Source: Burkholderiaceae bacterium (lineage in GTDB: Bacteria > Pseudomonadota > Gammaproteobacteria > Burkholderiales > Burkholderiaceae_D). From it: a stretch of 64,000 bases of DNA. The notes under the pieces were generated by a model that had not been told where the DNA came from, searched no databases, and saw only the letters and a list, made by a program, of their open reading frames with translations. The translations under genes were made by a program, and so were the position numbers. Shown piece after piece: positions 62,333 through 64,000 of this stretch (the first letter of the stretch is position 1; every line of letters starts with the position of its first letter). The stretch is taken from assembly GCA_030158675.1 (NCBI GenBank), contig JAOASL010000030.1:32187-96186 (forward strand), in the 5' to 3' direction.

Positions 62333-62854
62333 ATAGCTACTGACAAGTCGCACCGTATCAACGGTGAAATCACGGCGCCCCAAGTGCGCCTGTCCGGCGT
62401 CGAGAACGAGCCGTTGGGTATCGTCACCCTTATTGAGGCGTTTCGCCTTGCTGAAGAGGCAGATGCCGACCTGGTCGAGATCGCGCCAACCGCGCAACCT
62501 CCGGTTTGCCGCCTGATGGACTACGGCAAGTTCAAGTACCAGGAGCAGAAACGCCAGCATGAGGCCAAGCTCAAGCAGAAAGTGATCTCCGTGAAGGAGG
62601 TCAAGTTCCGCCCTGGTACGGATGACGGCGACTACAACATCAAGCTGCGCAATCTGACCAAGTTCCTCGATGAGGGCGACAAGACTAAGATTACGCTGCG
62701 CTTCCGCGGTCGCGAAATGGCGCACCAGGAAATTGGCGTGCGCATGCTGGAGCGTCTGAAGGCCGACCTGGAGCCCTATGGTCAGGTCGAGCAGTTCCCA
62801 AAGATGGAAGGCCGCCAGATGGTGATGGTGCTGGCGCCGAAGAAAAAGAAATAA
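62333..62854 (+). CDS. infC: Translation initiation factor IF-3, with an AUA start
   Basis: 173 aa. The conserved IF-3 start '[19 protein letters not shown]' begins right after an ATA codon at 62333, placed 7 nt behind AAGGA (62321-62325); no ATG, GTG or TTG is in position to include these residues. IF-3 discriminates against non-standard start codons, and in E. coli infC starts with AUU, which gives autorepression; AUA would work in the same way. The C-terminal domain and the basic end 'LAPKKKK' are normal. Confidence 0.9.
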   Translation: MATDKSHRINGEITAPQVRLSGVENEPLGIVTLIEAFRLAEEADADLVEIAPTAQPPVCRLMDYGKFKYQEQKRQHEAKLKQKVISVKEVKFRPGTDDGDYNIKLRNLTKFLDEGDKTKITLRFRGREMAHQEIGVRMLERLKADLEPYGQVEQFPKMEGRQMVMVLAPKKKK

Positions 62855-62893
62855 GCGCACGAATCAGCGTCGTAGCGGTTTAGCTGCGGGGTT

Positions 62894-62920
62894 TTGTCAG
62901 GCGCTGATTTTTGCTAGAAT
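62894..62920 (+). promoter_or_regulatory. Possible promoter before rpmI
   Basis: TTGTCA (62894-62899) and TAGAAT (62915-62920) with a short 15-bp spacer, between infC and rpmI. Spacing is suboptimal. Confidence 0.35.
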
Positions 62921-62922
62921 CC

Positions 62923-62976
62923 GCGCTCCCGCCGAAAGGCAGGAGCGCAAGGGACGACGGACTCGATTTCGTCGTC
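62923..62976 (+). promoter_or_regulatory. Structured leader of rpmI-rplT
   Basis: Two hairpins: GCGCTCC/GGAGCGC (62923-62929 with 62942-62948) and GACGAC/GTCGTC (62953-62958 with 62971-62976). In many bacteria L20 binds a structured leader here to repress its own operon; such a role is inferred from position only. Confidence 0.45.
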
Positions 62977-63065
62977 ACGAGAAGCGAGTGCAGGCATCCA
63001 AGAGCAGCGGTTGCTGCCACCTGCAGTCGTAAATAATGGAGCTGCCCCTAGCGGGCAGATTTGTC

Positions 63066-63263
63066 ATGCCAAAAATGAAGACCAAGAGCAGCGCGAAAAA
63101 GCGTTTTCGCGTTCGCCCGGGCGGTACCGTCAAGCGTGGCCAGGCTTTCAAGCGCCACATCCTGACCAAGAAGACCACCAAGAACAAGCGCCAATTGCGT
63201 GGAGCCGTCGACGTTCATGAAACGAACATGAACTCGATCCGCGCGATGATGCCCTTCGCCTAA
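63066..63263 (+). CDS. rpmI: 50S ribosomal protein L35
   Basis: 65 aa from the ATG at 63066; the longer frame adds ten residues not found in L35. '[20 protein letters not shown]' is the invariant N terminus. Basic, co-transcribed with rplT 26 bp downstream. Confidence 0.96.
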   Translation: MPKMKTKSSAKKRFRVRPGGTVKRGQAFKRHILTKKTTKNKRQLRGAVDVHETNMNSIRAMMPFA

Positions 63264-63289
63264 CCTCACTCTGACAACAGGAGCACACA

Positions 63290-63649
63290 ATGCCAAGAGT
63301 TAAACGTGGGGTAACCGCACGGGCCCGCCATAAGAAAGTCCTCGACGCTGCCAAAGGCTATCGTGGCCGTCGTAGCCGCGTCTACCGCGTCGCCAAGCAG
63401 GCCGTCATGCGTGCCGGCCAGTATGCGTACCGCGATCGTCGCAACAAGAAGCGCGTGTTCCGCGCTCTGTGGATTACCCGTATCAACGCGGCTTCGCGCG
63501 AGCATGGCCTGACCTACAGCGTGTTCATGAACGGCCTGAAGAAGGCAGCGATCGGTCTCGACCGTAAGGTGCTGGCCGACATGGCGGTGATGGACAAGGC
63601 TGCCTTCGCAGCCGTCGTCAATCAGGTGAAAGCCACTATCGCTGCGTAA
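63290..63649 (+). CDS. rplT: 50S ribosomal protein L20
   Basis: 119 aa. '[18 protein letters not shown]' and '[19 protein letters not shown]' are diagnostic. CAGGAG precedes the ATG. Early assembly protein and probable autorepressor of rpmI-rplT. Confidence 0.97.
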   Translation: MPRVKRGVTARARHKKVLDAAKGYRGRRSRVYRVAKQAVMRAGQYAYRDRRNKKRVFRALWITRINAASREHGLTYSVFMNGLKKAAIGLDRKVLADMAVMDKAAFAAVVNQVKATIAA

Positions 63650-63670
63650 GCAGTCGACACGGCCCGTTAA

Positions 63671-63772
63671 GTGCCTCTAACAAAGCGTCGCTGGCTAGGC
63701 GCGCCGATGCAGACAGTACGGTCTGTACGGCAAGTCGATGTAAAGACGCAAGTGGCGTTTTGTTAGAGGCAC
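63671..63772. repeat. 102-bp element with 14-bp perfect inverted ends
   Basis: GTGCCTCTAACAAA (63671-63684) and TTTGTTAGAGGCAC (63759-63772) are perfect inverted repeats. Inside, CAGAC/GTCTG forms another small stem at about 63710-63724. The whole could fold as a cruciform or long RNA hairpin. It looks like an intergenic repeat or a non-autonomous mobile unit, but only one copy is in the window. Confidence 0.7.
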
Positions 63773-63798
63773 CAAGCGGGCCTGCACAGCAGTCCTGG

Positions 63799-63837
63799 CG
63801 GGGCAGAGGTGATGAGCCTGTGCCCCGTTTTTTATTT
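63799..63837 (+). terminator. Terminator after rplT
   Basis: CGGGGCA (63799-63805) pairs with TGCCCCG (63821-63827), 15-nt loop, followed by T6 and more T. Confidence 0.85.
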
Positions 63838-63885
63838 TTCACGCTGAACGAATCACACGGGCTGATATATCAGGCTGACATACGC

Positions 63886-64000
63886 ATGAGCTCACTGGAA
63901 CAACTCGTCGTCGCCGCAGAGGCGGACTTCGCTGCCGCACAGGACCCGGCCGCCCTCGAAAACGCGAAGGCGAAATACCTTGGCAAGACCGGTCAGGTCA
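63886..64000 (+). CDS. pheS: Phenylalanine-tRNA ligase alpha subunit, 5' part
   Basis: Cut by the window end after 38 codons. The translation 'MSSLEQLVVAAEADFAAAQD' and 'ALENAKAKYLGKTGQV' is the N-terminal coiled-coil of PheS. The position after rplT is the usual one in proteobacteria. Confidence 0.92.
   Translation, partial: MSSLEQLVVAAEADFAAAQDPAALENAKAKYLGKTGQV

Overview
The window reads as chromosomal DNA of a GC-rich betaproteobacterium, most likely order Burkholderiales and perhaps near Oxalobacteraceae. This is inferred from base composition, the look of the proteins and the gene order relA, tRNA-Val, thrS, infC, rpmI, rplT, pheS; no search was run. Two stretches, about 11.1-13.0 kb and 52.4-55.5 kb, are visibly richer in A+T than the rest and look acquired.

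Layout. 0-10 kb: a membrane-anchored J-domain protein; a translationally coupled pair of an APH-fold small-molecule kinase and an atypical enolase; converging on them, a six-gene minus-strand operon with a branched-chain-amino-acid-type ABC importer and an acyl-CoA synthetase. 10-15.6 kb: a DksA/TraR-type zinc-finger protein, an AT-rich leucine-rich-repeat protein that looks like a secreted effector, and a large FtsX-type permease.

15.6-42.2 kb: one exopolysaccharide locus of the Wzx/Wzy type. The plus strand carries the export and control genes (Wza lipoprotein, Wzb phosphatase, Wzc tyrosine kinase), a GNAT-type acyltransferase, a GMC oxidoreductase, a GH16 lipoprotein and a beta-helix protein. 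The minus strand carries a priming transferase, GDP-mannose, GDP-fucose, UDP-glucose and UDP-galactose supply genes, a polymerase, a flippase, four GT2/GT4 glycosyltransferases, a polysaccharide deacetylase and a WecG/TagA-type transferase. The likely repeat unit therefore contains fucose, mannose, glucose and/or galactose.

42.4-51.8 kb: housekeeping and catabolic genes: group II truncated haemoglobin, MoeA and MoaA, a chromate transporter coupled to ETF-ubiquinone oxidoreductase, an SDR plus a hot-dog thioesterase, and a two-subunit 3-oxoacid CoA-transferase beside a divergent PAS-LuxR regulator. 52.4-55.5 kb: a compact AT-rich three-gene cassette: a protein with capsule-glycosyltransferase-type repeats, a cyanophycin-synthetase-like ATP-grasp ligase whose Mur-ligase part is cut short and has lost its P-loop, and a YdcF/DUF218 protein. 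It separates the CoA-transferase genes from 3-hydroxybutyrate dehydrogenase and is followed by a frameshifted IS5-type transposase remnant. This cassette is the best candidate here for an undescribed system.

55.9-64 kb: 3-hydroxybutyrate dehydrogenase, an alpha/beta hydrolase, RelA, tRNA-Val(GAC), ThrRS, IF-3 (apparently with an AUA start), ribosomal proteins L35 and L20, a 102-bp inverted-repeat element, and the first 38 codons of pheS, cut by the window edge.
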